Shown here: piece after piece, positions 1 through 9,676 of the stretch | Position numbering within the stretch: position 1 is the stretch's first letter | Layout of the letters: each line of letters opens with the position of its first letter | DNA from: Ophiothrix spiculata | Taxonomy: Eukaryota; Echinodermata; Ophiuroidea; Amphilepidida; Ophiotrichidae | Direction: 5' to 3' (one strand) | Assembly: GCA_000969725.1 (NCBI GenBank) | Contig: JXSR01S003815.1 | Length of the DNA: 26,517 nt | The notes under the pieces: model-generated | Seen by the model: only the letters and a program-made list of their open reading frames with translations | The model's database searches: none | Told to the model about the DNA's origin: nothing | Position numbers and translations under genes: made by a program

Positions 1-245
1 GGTGCTCCTCTGTAAAATCGGGATATCCGTAATTGCGTACGTAAACACTGCCGAATTCGGCGGACTAAAACTCCGATAAATTTCTTCATTTTATGGAATA
101 ACGTGCAACTTTTTGAGTTGACATACCCTGACATATTGATAAGTATATAATACTCTTTTAAAATATGCAATTCATGCTTGGTTCCGCGAGGTGCGTAAAC
201 CATGTCAATTTCTGAGTGTTATTTTGCCGATCGTGCGATGGTCTA
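1..245. other. Flanking DNA left of duplicated unit, no gene seen
   Basis: No coding region is visible. The first 90 bases are richer in CG dinucleotides than the rest of the window and contain the short palindrome GCCGAATTCGGC near 52-63. Similarity to copy B of the large duplication begins only near 246, so this stretch is the unduplicated left flank of copy A. Confidence 0.5.
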
Positions 246-777
246 TACTTTTGATGGTAGGAAATTATCCAAATTGAAACTTGACTCTTTTCCAATTTGT
301 AGCCTGTATGAATACAAGTTATGTGTTTGAGGGCAGTGACTTGCGTTGACATGTCACATGACAGTTGTCAAACTGAAAGGAGTTCATTTCTATACAACTT
401 ACTCTGTGCACATTATTAAAATATGATGATATATATCAATGAATGTATTCTTATCAAGCCGACGTTGTACATTTGAGACAAAAACATCATCGGTACCAAA
501 GAGTACAATGCGTGTCACTAGTTTATCGATAACCTACAGGCAAACAATAGTAGTTTAACAACTCCTTATAGTATCATATTTTAGCCTGATATTCATCTTG
601 TTGGATTATTTATCGTCCCTCGTGTTATATATTCTATGAAATTTAGTTATAAAAAAATAAATCTAGAATGATTTCGGACGATCTTTTATTTTTAACGTGG
701 GTGGGGATGTTTCGGGTTTGTGTGGAGGATGTGTCTTTTTGTATTTTTTGGTAGAAGGTTTTGTACTTTGTCATATC

Positions 778-854
778 TAGGGGTGGCAACGCCCCTATTG
801 CACCTTTTCTGTCTACGGACTTTGCAGTCCTGGTGCGTTCTTCCTAAATGCGCC
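778..854. repeat. Cluster of three short hairpins in the duplicated unit (copy A)
   Basis: Three potential stem-loops follow each other. The first is 778-797, TAGGGGTGGCAACGCCCCTA, an 8-bp stem (one T-G wobble) closed by a GCAA loop, a GNRA-type tetraloop if transcribed. The second is 817-830, GGACTTTGCAGTCC, with a 5-bp stem and TTGC loop. The third pairs GGTGCG (832-837) with TGCGCC (849-854) using wobbles. Copy B keeps the first two at 13541-13560 and 13581-13592, with one pair of the first stem lost. Function unknown. Confidence 0.4.
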
Positions 855-1334
855 CGTGTATCACAAAAAAAATAAAAATCTAGCGATCTTGATTGGTTTT
901 GGTGGTTCGCCTCTGCATATGAAGAGCTTATTTTCAAACCCACGTTAATTCCACAATTTTCATTTTCAATAAAAACAACTTTTGTAATGATACTAAAAAC
1001 AACGTTATTTTTTTTTTCAAGATAACTCCTGCTCAAGATAGACACATTTATCAAGTATCAAAGAAACCCAAAAATTAAAATCTGTAATTTCTACAATTCT
1101 GATTTATTTTTATTTTCAAAATATAGGGGACTTAACACGTTTTGACACAAAATTGGAAATATTTGGGAATATCATCATATTGCTTCAAGCTTTTTTTTTC
1201 TTCAAGCTTTGCATAATTATCATTGATTATGATACATTTCCTCAAGAAGTATTGGTAACACTTGGACTATCTCTTTATTTAAGTATTGCATACCGACTTT
1301 TCATGACGCCTCAACATTGACATTATATACTGTT

Positions 1335-1365
1335 GGCTCATTCTCAGATAAAGCGTGCAACTTTG
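1335..1365 (+). repeat. Left terminal inverted repeat of the copy A insertion
   Basis: Thirty-one bases beginning GGCTCATTCTC and ending GTGCAACTTTG. They pair with 2261-2291, differing at two positions (A/C and G/C). Confidence 0.88.
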
Positions 1366-1730
1366 CCGTTTTGGTGTCGCTCATGTTCGTGTTACTAGTT
1401 TAGCTTTGTTAAGCCTATTTCAAATAATTTGAGTGATCTAGTTAATACATTAAAGTCACATTAGTAACATGTGTGAAGCTAAACATTTTAGCATGCCAGG
1501 AAAGTAGATAACGATTAATCTGAAAATGCGAAATCGTTACTTTCCCCCATGTCGCCAGCCATACTTGTTACGTTTTATGTGGCCCCGTTCCTAAAATATT
1601 CGGGCATTTCAAACGCAATGCATATTTTTTAATAGCCCGTAATAGGTATTAGTAATGACATATAAAGTTTAATTATATTAAGTATTTAATATGACATAAT
1701 AGCTTTTTAAATCATGTCGCCAATATTGCA

Positions 1731-2114
1731 AACAGATACGAACCAAATTCTAAAATCGATAACAAAGTGTGAAAATCAATATGTTGATGGATGATTCCGC
1801 ATTAGATTTATCAAGTAAACTTCATTCTTGAATAACATATATGTTATATAGAATTATATATTTACAGTAATGATTTACAAGGATATTAATATCAAAAAAA
1901 ATCTATGTGACTGTCACGTCGCAACAGATACGAACCACACATTTTGTCGCCTTTTCGCAAAACGCGGTACACTATGAGCGAAATAATACACCACAGTGTA
2001 GTATGTGTAGAGCTTCTAATTTAGTGTAAAGATCAAGTTTGTAAGAAAACTAATTTTCTCAATAATGAATATTTAAAAAAAGATTCCAACAGATACGAAC
2101 CAACAGATACGAAC
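1731..2114 (+). repeat. Four same-strand copies of AACAGATACGAAC inside the copy A transposon
   Basis: Exact 13-mers start at 1731, 1923, 2088 and 2102. The last two are in tandem with a 14-base period. Several copies extend to AACAGATACGAACCA. All are on the same strand and all lie in the right half of the element. Similar sub-terminal motif clusters serve as transposase binding sites in some DNA transposon families; that role is only an inference here. I did not see the motif elsewhere in the window. Confidence 0.8.
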
Positions 2115-2260
2115 ATTAGGTATAGGGAATACAATGGTTAAAAATCAAGTATTTTTAAAACATATCCCATGCATTTTTTCTTCTTCAGAAGCCATAAGAG
2201 TTTTAATTTTGTATGTTTTTCATGAGTTGTTAGTAGTCGAAATTTCAACATTTCTCTAAC

Positions 2261-2291
2261 CAAAGTTGCACGGTTTATCGGAGAATGAGCC
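2261..2291 (-). repeat. Right terminal inverted repeat of the copy A insertion
   Basis: On the complementary strand it begins GGCTCATTCTC and ends GTGCAACTTTG, 29 of 31 identical to the left end. Similarity stops sharply inside the element, so the terminal repeats are short compared with its 957-bp length. Confidence 0.88.
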
Positions 2292-3461
2292 TGCATTATC
2301 TTACAAAATAATTGAATGGTGATTTAGGAATGAAAAATGATATAGTGTAGATTAGGATTTTAGATAGCAGCTAATGCATATTTTGTATCGTTGTGTGTTT
2401 TGTAATTGTCTTTTAAGTTCAACTTTAATTGCAAAGTTATATAATGATTATCTATTCAATAAAGCGGTTTGGATTTTTTTTTTCACTTTTGCTTGCATGA
2501 ATTTCTATTCCTGTAGGTCTGTAGTTATCTTAAGTAATTTTTATGAGTGTTAAATCACAATCTTTCTTTTTTGTCATATGCAGACATTTTGTCGCATTAA
2601 ATAAGGCCAAGAGATTAAAGGATTACTATGAAATAGCGCATGACTATATATTACCTTAACTTATTGTTTTGTCAACCTCTCTAATGGTCCAACAAGTCTA
2701 TGATCACTAGCGATATAAGTTAAATTGTACCGTCATTGCTAACAAAAGTAACCTACGATAGGTAAAGTTTTATTTTTTATTTTTTAAAAGTTTCAAAATT
2801 GTAAATAAATACAGTATAATGTTAAACTTGTTGTACTGATTAAATCATTGGAAGAATAAGATCTTGACATTTTTTAGTAATGCATATCTACTCTTTGAAA
2901 TCAGAGTCATTGTAGGTAGTCCAATAATATTAAGAAAATTAGCTTACTTTTTCTTTCATAGTAACTAATGTATATTGACAAGTTTTAACAATGAATATGA
3001 TCTTATAATACAAACTAACAATGGTAGGTGATTCGTTGAGAATATAAAGCATTAAGATTCAGATGAAAGAAAACCTGTCAAGACACTCATCGATTTCAAT
3101 AGTTTCAAATCAATTATTAACTCCATCAACTTTGATATATCGCTTTCAAATACAAATTGTAATCCTTAATGGAAATGCGCTGCATGCTGGTTTTATTCTC
3201 TCTGAATTACTGATTTCAAAAGTTCATAAACACGATCGAAATTAATCTGATCATTACAGATTTACAGTATGTACACGGCTGAAAGAAACTATTTCAACAT
3301 AATTAAAAACGTTAAAAACTCATTTTTTATATAAAACGACGCTTAATCATCAATGATTTCTTCTGACAAAAAAAGAATAAAAATGGCAGATTTCATGGGT
3401 CACATACATCGCAAATTCAAGTCTCATTAGAATGTCAAATAAACTCCTCTCGAGATAAAGC

Positions 3462-4294
3462 CCCTGTTATTTACCAAACAATTTATCAAGTCCATTCATA
3501 AGTATTCTGGAAAAACATTCAAGAGATACTTGTTTGTAAATTCCTTTCCTTACTTTGACAGCTGTGTTACCGAGTCATTTGTAAGTAATTGTATTTGTAA
3601 CAATGTTAGAAAAACAATTTGAAACACTATAGTGGTTGAGTACTTCGACTTCGTTTACCATAAAAAAAAGGTACCAAAACTTTAAGTAGTGTAGCTTTTT
3701 ATCAGTTAAAATTATTGAAACAAGACCAGTCGCGTGCCTGGCTCTGTAAATAATTTTATAACAAAGACGCCACAAGAGTCAATGGTAATTGGTTTTAATT
3801 TGATTATTGTTTAAAGAAAAGGAAAGTATCGAGCTATTTATCTTAAATGCCGTCCATTTGTTACTGTAAATATGCATCGATGTGGACAGTCACACAGGAA
3901 GAACAGATGAACACCAGACCTGATGGACACTCATATACTTTATCCCGAAATTATAAATTTGTACTGGTGATTTTACAAATAAACTGATTTTAGCAACAAA
4001 CATTTGTCTTTGATGCGGGATTAATGGTGACTATTATTGTGAGAACAATTATGCACTTTACCTTTACTGCTTTTGATGAACCACTAGAAAGGCATACAAC
4101 GTGAATATTCTGTTTTCTAGTCCTATTTGTGTCAGATTTAGAATTGTACATGGTGCATCCCCAGTAATAACAAATCTTTGTATGACATGTGTACGCTTAC
4201 TTTTGAGAAATGTTTCAACAATACAGACATTGAAAGCTTTTTAAGATAACCTATCGACAAAAAACATTATTTGTGATTTGTACTTGACCATAAT
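3462..4294. other. AT-rich DNA without recognisable features
   Basis: This lies just right of copy A. Its short reading frames are broken by frequent stops and show no recognisable domain. I see no inverted repeat longer than a few bases and no match to other parts of the window. Confidence 0.5.
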
Positions 4295-4481
4295 ACAGTG
4301 ATCAGCTATTCAAAAAAAATTTAAATGCATTTTTTTTAGTTTGTCCCCAATGGGAAACAGTCAATTTACACACATAACAAAGTGTGTCGATTTATCGCTA
4401 TATCCGATTTAACATCCGGAGTACAACATCTTTTTGAACGCTATGAAATCTTGAAATCTGTGCGAATACATCAATGATGTT
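4295..4481 (+). repeat. Dispersed repeat with strongly conserved core, copy 1
   Basis: This matches 9032-9236 in direct orientation. It starts with the shared ACAGTGATCAGCT, followed by about 35 poorly matching bases. Then comes an ungapped 86-base core (4345-4430) that differs from copy 2 (9086-9171) at only 5 positions, about 94% identity. Similarity then fades, with AATGATGTT still shared near the right edge. The core contains ACACAC and GTGTGT eight bases apart, which could form a small hairpin, and TTTAACATCCGGAGTACA near its right end. No A/B box promoter, poly-A tail or terminal inverted repeat is visible, so the repeat class is unknown. Confidence 0.78.
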
Positions 4482-5476
4482 ATCACATTGTTCTATGTCG
4501 AGAAAGATTGAAAACTGCTTTTTAAAATGTTTTTATCTAATTGTGCTCCAGCGCTTTATTATATCATTAAATCTTTTTTTATGGCATATGTTGATTTGAT
4601 TTCATTCTAAATTATCGACGTATGCGATTACAGTATAACTCAGATCATGATGGTGTGTGATCGTAACTAATTCCTGAGAATTGTTTAATATTGCACCACC
4701 AAAGAATCCGGTATCAATAACGATTTCTGTCGGTTCTCTTGTAAATATAGAGTAATAATTCATTGGTAGATCACCATCGCAGTCATCTTCGGAGTCATCA
4801 TTTCACTCGTCTTAAGATGAGCACCCCGTTGCAGTTCTCTTGGAAGATGACTTAACCTAACGTTGCAGAACAGCTTGAAACTTTTGATGTTCTCGAGGTC
4901 TCTGGACTTCGGACCAGACTTTGGCAGGTTAAACCGGCTTTATGAGCGCGCAACCGTCCCTCTTCCCTCAGAGCACTTATAATAAAAATATTAAGAACTT
5001 CAGAATGTGTTATTTTCAGACACCTATCCTTACTATATATCCTTAATATAATATCATCTTTCAAAATTTATGTACATTTTGTGGCATACTCCAGCCGTCA
5101 AATTCACACCAAGTTGTATAGGTTGTGTCAATATTACGATACAAACTCTTTGTTACGATCGGTGCAGTCAATATTGCAATTGAACCCTTAAAAGCTAATT
5201 GATTTACGTTTAAATATATATGCTTACTTATGAAGACATGCATTTCTAAAATGACAAGTGTACTATTCGAAGAAACTGAAGGCTTATTTTAGCATTTTTA
5301 CGATCGATATTTGCTAAACTTAACAAACCTTATTTTGATTAATATGGGGAAAAGTAAAAGTAAACACAGTTATAGACAAATCTTCAATTAGCACAGACAC
5401 TTTGATATATTATCACTCAAACAAGAAATGCTAGAGTAATTATTATTCAGTTCTTGTGTCTAACACCTGGGTTATA
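4482..5476. other. Non-coding stretch with a GC-rich patch
   Basis: Most of this is AT-rich with no recognisable gene. The exception is about 4861-4980, annotated separately. No transposon end or internal repeat was found apart from the TA that starts the next element. Confidence 0.45.
4861..4980. other. GC-rich, CpG-rich patch of unknown nature
   Basis: By count 61 of 120 bases are G or C (51%), against about one third elsewhere, with seven CG dinucleotides including GAGCGCGC. Frames on both strands stay open across it: 70 codons on the minus strand (4852-5064), and a plus-strand frame ending at TAA just after 4979. I recognise neither peptide. The left edge reads CTAACGTTGCAG, which resembles a 3' splice site, but such matches are common by chance. 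It could be a short exon, a decayed retroelement fragment or a regulatory patch. Confidence 0.3.
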
Positions 5477-6437
5477 CAGCTTGTCCCAAAATTAATGCAA
5501 CGAGCAAATAAAAAATAGTAAAAAATGGTCGCCAAAAGATTAAATCATAGTAATATATGTTTTTCAAAAGTAGAGTAAACTCTACAACATGCTTTTTGTC
5601 CCGTTTCATTTTACCATTCCAGTCCAAAGATATGGAGAATTTAAAAAAGCCCTTTAAATCAACTTTGGTCCGATTTGTAAGTTTAGACTTGCAGCTAAAG
5701 AAATGCAAACTTGAAATGAAGAGAATTCTGCAAGCAACTGGAGCAGAATCAATCCAAACCAATCTTACCTGACCTGTACCTAACATTAAGTGATATTTTA
5801 AGTTCAGTTTCAACTTAAATTGTTCAAAATGTTTATTTAAAGTACGGATCTTCCTAATACTCTCATATTTCTTGACTCTGTTACTTTTGGTGCAAAATTC
5901 GGGTAGTTTAGGATATAATTTCTACCAAAAGAGTAAAAAAAAAAAGGCTTCTAATGAAAGAAGTCACCAATAGTAAGTCTTTAACCGAAACTACTGAAGA
6001 AAACTGAAGACAAAGGAGTTTAAGACCTAATGCTTTATCTGGCCCATCAAGGGGACGGAACAGGTTGACTAAACTAGACGCAATACTCAGCTGAATATCA
6101 GCAGATCATTATTTATTGAGTCCTTATGTCATGAAATGGGTTCAAGGGATGCTTCTCCTAATCTTGTGATGTTTTTAGCAATTTCCATTCAACGTGTGCC
6201 CAATGACGTCACCACAGGTAAAACTTTACAGATTAACAAATCAGACCACCAACATTTTTCTGGTCTTTACAAAATGTGCAATAACTTTTGATTCAGAGAT
6301 CCAAATTAAACAAATCAAAAATCCTGTAAAAGCCAATGGTCTACTCTACCATTTTCTTGTAACGTTTTCCCACCATTGGGCTCTGTTCTCTCAAAATAAA
6401 ACTTCAAAGTTCGTTGCGTTTTTTGTGGGACACCCTG
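5477..6437. mobile_element. Non-autonomous Tc1/mariner-like element, 961 bp, TA target duplication
   Basis: The left end reads CAGCTTGTCCCAAAATTAAT. The right end, on the complementary strand, reads CAGGGTGTCCCACAAAAAAC; both continue with GCAACGA. Dinucleotide TA flanks both sides (5475-5476 and 6438-6439), as expected for the Tc1/mariner superfamily. Diverged similarity between the arms continues inward for about 200 bases: TTTGGTCCGATTTGTAA at about 5664-5680 has a complementary partner near 6232-6252 at a matching distance from its end. No transposase frame is present. The predicted frames of 71, 86 and 113 codons inside it follow the inverted repeats and are not evidence of a gene. Confidence 0.82.
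6204..6211. promoter_or_regulatory. Full CRE-type palindrome TGACGTCA
   Basis: The eight-base palindrome matches the consensus site for CREB/ATF bZIP factors. It lies inside the mariner-like element. A perfect 8-mer of this kind is expected by chance in some windows of this size, and no promoter is seen nearby, so regulatory activity is speculative. Confidence 0.15.
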
Positions 6438-9031
6438 TAGTGCTAGGTAGGTAGACTTTGTTGCTGTCATTTCTTTCTTATATGTCTCCCATTAGTATCA
6501 ATATAACTGCTAAGGAGACTATAAGTTACACAGTAGATGAGCTAAGTTTCACGTTCTTTACTTCAGGGTAAGATGGTATGTATTCAACGTGCAGAATTCT
6601 GAAACACAGGCCACGAAGTGAAAGACATTAGTGCAAGTTTTAAACTTATATTCCATTCTAAATCATTCCTATATAGTTACAATTTAGAAATACGTGTGCC
6701 ACATACGAGTCATACATATTTTGCATTATTTTCAAATACTGTATATCATTAAGCTCTGCGTACTCGTTATTACCGACAGTTTTAAAGCTTAGCTGAATAA
6801 CAGAGATAACAATACTGATCTCTTGTTCATCTAGATTTCATTTTCAATGGCTAAGAAAAAAATGACACTTTTTTCAAGCTTCATATAACAGCCACGTGCA
6901 TGCAAATTCTGTCAATGTGTCAATTACTGCAGCTTCATTTCCAGACTAGAGATTTTACTTCAGGGTTTGAGGCCTTTATAAGGAACCATTAAATTTAAGT
7001 TTGACAACAGATTTTGATCATTTAGACTTAAGTCAGTGGTTGTATTGGTTACATTGTATTGCAAGTATCAACATGGGATTGATTTGTTTTAATTGGATGT
7101 TGTATATATATATAGGGTGGGTTGGGTAGTATGAATCAGATGCGGTTTTTGGGTGTTTAGTGTGTATATGTCGGGTGTGCGTGTGCAGCAACACTGAATG
7201 TTGTATCTTGTCTTTTTTTTCAGAATCCTGTACAACAAGACATTTTTTGGTCATTTAAACAGCTCAATATTCTGTCGCGAGAAAGAACAGACAAAATCAG
7301 TTGTTGTTTAAGCGAAAAGCATAACAAAAATACATAGTACTTGGTCATTCAGAATGAGATTAAGTGGATATTTTTTATTTAATGCAACATCTGGCATCAG
7401 ACAGATAACAAGGTATGCGATGTCAGAACCGACAACTTCTGACGGTGCGCAATGTTCAAAGCTGTCGACTTGAATTTGTTTCGTCAACTGACTAAAACTC
7501 TTAAAAGGTATCGGACTTGTCTAGTGATAAATGTTCAATATATGATTAAAATATGTATAATTTCGGCCAGGGTACACATAATTATATAAAAAGTATTAAA
7601 GATTTTTAAAGAACATCGTGCAAAGAAGTGCAAATGGCTTGTAATTTTCAGTTAAGAAACATTTGTTAGTTTGCCTTATTGTATAAAACTCACAATGTAT
7701 TTTTTCCATCACTAGATAACGAACACTCTTGATAATTGATTTTGCTGAGTTCAATGAATGCCAAGGGCAATCATGTACAAAGCAGTGAAAACAAAGTGAC
7801 AGAGAAGTCAGAAAATGTGAGGAGAAATGAACTGAAGAAAGGTCTGACATCAAGGGTGAAGATGCCTGGTTGACTAAAATAACCCTGTCAACTTAAATAA
7901 GTACACATTAATGAAAGAATGCTCATGGTTTTAAGGGAAGACACGTAAGCTAATCGGCAACAGCTTGCCGTTATCTGAACTAGACGGTAAAGTCAAATGT
8001 GGGGCATCTAGCTGGAACATATTCAATTTGATTATTTCAAATCATAGATAGAGTACACCGAAACACATCCAAAATGCGTGGATATGAGGAATTATCGATA
8101 TGTTTAAGATTAGTGAAGAAATACACTATATCTGAACCACGTTACCGATTAGTTTACGTGTAAATGTTACCAAGGATATATATAAAAAAGATAAAATAAT
8201 GGAGATCATTAACAACATACTGATCTGTTACTAAACATTCAATGATTTCGGAAAAAATAATGATTTAAGATAATTTTCAGAATTATCATGTATGAAATTA
8301 AAAGCACCAAGTATAAATAATCCCAGGTATTTGATTAGTTAAGAACAGCTTTACGGATCCTTAGAAAACAGCTAGGCACTAGTCGATGAGTGATAATCGT
8401 AAGGAGCCGCAAGGCCAAAACATTGGTATGACATCGGTGAATGCTTGCGTTGCCCGATTGAGTCGGTCGCCAGTTGTTATGCCACCATTATTTTATTCCA
8501 TTATGTTGTTATGATGCAGTAAACTTCAATTCAAGGTTATATAACCAAGCTATATGTACGAGTTGAAATTGTCGAAGATATTGGTCACTAAATATTACGC
8601 ATTCATTTAAATCTTCATGTTGCTTTTGCATAGTACAGCCTCATAGAATTCCTTAAACGGGTATGCGTACAGCTACTTACATGTGTACAGCAACGTGAAA
8701 TGTTAGCAATAGGTAAAAATCATAGAAATCATAAAAATAGTATTAAATGATACATGGCTGCATTTTGTATATTGTAAAAACAACAAACAAAATAAAGCAG
8801 CCCTGTTGTTGTAGTTCATAACATATAATACCATAACCATCATCTTGCATGAATTCAATCGTTCTATACTTGATGCTCTGCAAATTGTCAAAAAATTATA
8901 ATAATGCATCGTGACGTAATTGTCCGACTCCCTCGACAAAACTTAAAAACTTTGACATTCAAAACCTTTTAAGAAAAGGTAAACACAAAATCACGTATTC
9001 ATTGTGAGTCTGAAGTTAACTCTATAAAAGT
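6438..9031. other. Long stretch without recognisable gene or repeat
   Basis: AT-rich DNA with stops in all frames and no recognisable domain. Small features are a (TA) run near 7105-7115, a short hairpin GTCAGAA/TTCTGAC near 7404-7425, and a slightly less AT-rich patch near 8370-8475. None supports a named element. Confidence 0.5.
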
Positions 9032-9236
9032 ACAGTGATCAGCTGTTAAAATTCTCTTATAATGCAATTTGTTTGGAAGAATGTTCCCCAACGGGAAACA
9101 GTCAATTTACACACATATCAAAGTGTGTCGATTTCTCGCTATATCTGATTTAACATCCGGAGTACAGCATCAATCTTGAAAGCTAAAAGCTGAGATATAA
9201 AGCACGTGAAATCTTTACAAAGACACTAATGATGTT
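9032..9236 (+). repeat. Dispersed repeat with strongly conserved core, copy 2
   Basis: Direct partner of 4295-4481. The 86-base core at 9086-9171 aligns without gaps, while the stretch between ACAGTGATCAGCT and the core is much less similar. The right side, to AATGATGTT at 9228-9236, is recognisable but gapped. The offset between the copies is about 4.74 kb, and unrelated DNA lies between them. Confidence 0.78.
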
Positions 9237-9541
9237 CAGATATGCTGAATGAGACGAAGATGTGTATGCAGATTGGTGTGTGAGATGAGATAGATACAGA
9301 ATTAATTATCAATAAAGAGGAAAATGCATGATTTCACAGGCTTAGAAATATATACTTTTTTCTACTCTCTTCTTTAGAGGATAGGATATACTAGTATTTC
9401 TAAGTAGAGGATTGTAGATATTTTGTATTCAGTATATCGGTTTACCCCGTAGACCATGTTCTAGAATTACACAGATACATGTATGTGTTAATAGTTCTAT
9501 GCGTGCGGAGTAATTTCTTATAATGCTAGTGTAATGAAATA
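9237..9541. other. AT-rich spacer, nothing recognised
   Basis: No gene, transposon end or longer repeat was seen. Two loosely similar AGAGGAT motifs near 9376 and 9407 are too short to interpret. Confidence 0.4.
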
Positions 9542-9676
9542 CAGGGTCCGTATGACTGACTGTCCTAGCTACTATTCAATTGTGTAGAACGTACTTATAC
9601 ATGTTGTACATAATTGCTAACTATTCCGTGGAGTAAAATATTTAGACCTGGACTCCTGGTTATACGGGACACTCAG
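9542..9676. mobile_element. Small palindromic MITE-like element, 135 bp, flanked by TA
   Basis: The left end is CAGGGTCCGTATGACTGACT. The complement of the right end is CTGAGTGTCCCGTATAACCA; both continue to a shared GTCC. TA flanks both sides (9540-9541 and 9677-9678). Further in, CAATTGTGTAGAAC on the left pairs imperfectly with GTTGTACATAATTG on the right, so much of the element can fold back. The right arm is about 30 bases longer. The ends resemble a degenerate form of the GGTGTCCC type seen in the element at 5477-6437. Divergence makes this call less certain than the other TA-flanked elements. Confidence 0.5.

Larger units (their letters stand above)
1335..2291. mobile_element. Non-autonomous DNA transposon with 31-bp terminal inverted repeats, inserted in copy A
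   Basis: The left end (1335-1365) starts GGCTCATTCTCAGATAAA and the right end (2261-2291) is its inverse complement at 29 of 31 positions. Copy B reads straight through at 14054/14055 (TATACTGTT joined to ATCTTAC), so the unit existed before this insertion. Six extra bases, TGCATT, follow the right end in copy A. A clean target duplication is therefore not evident; TT, or TGTT with an indel, are possible. The 957-bp body has no transposase-like frame, so it would need a transposase supplied in trans. It carries four copies of AACAGATACGAAC and an 8-bp inverted pair TAACGATT/AATCGTTA at 1509-1516 and 1532-1539. I cannot assign a superfamily from the ends. Confidence 0.85.
246..3461. repeat. 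Dispersed direct duplication, copy A (about 2.25 kb unit plus 957-bp insert)
   Basis: This stretch matches 13016-15839 in the same orientation from TACTTTTGATGGTAGG at the left edge to CCTCTCGAGATA at the right edge. After removing the private insert of each copy, both units are close to 2.25 kb. Matching blocks run through the whole length, with scattered substitutions and small indels. Examples of private indels in A are about 15 extra bases near 357-375 and about 18 extra bases near 3269. In the 776-970 part I count about 22 differences in roughly 200 aligned bases, so the copies are not recent. No terminal inverted repeats, TG...CA ends or clear target duplication of the unit are visible, so its class is unknown. 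It could be a non-coding transposon or a plain dispersed duplication. Confidence 0.92.

Noticed and set aside
82..118. CCGATAAA and CGTGCAACTTT near the window start, resembling the terminal repeat of the 957-bp element
   Set aside because: The two blocks are separated by about 20 unrelated bases instead of being adjacent, and the GGCTCATTCTC tip is missing, so this is probably coincidence.
895..915. GGTTCGCCTCT as a possible RNA polymerase III B box of a SINE in the duplicated unit
   Set aside because: It misses the central A of the B-box core, the A-box candidate upstream is poor and too close, and no poly-A or tandem tail follows.
692..1054. 120-codon minus-strand frame with a similar 111-codon partner at 13446-13781 in copy B
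   Set aside because: The similarity follows from the DNA duplication. Of about 22 base differences in the shared part, about 14-15 change the amino acid, and the two ends diverge by frameshift, so there is no sign of selection on a protein. No domain is recognised.
5472..5813. 113-codon minus-strand frame and 71-codon plus-strand frame over the left part of the mariner-like element
   Set aside because: The minus-strand frame includes the terminal inverted repeat itself and neither shows transposase motifs; both are accidental frames.
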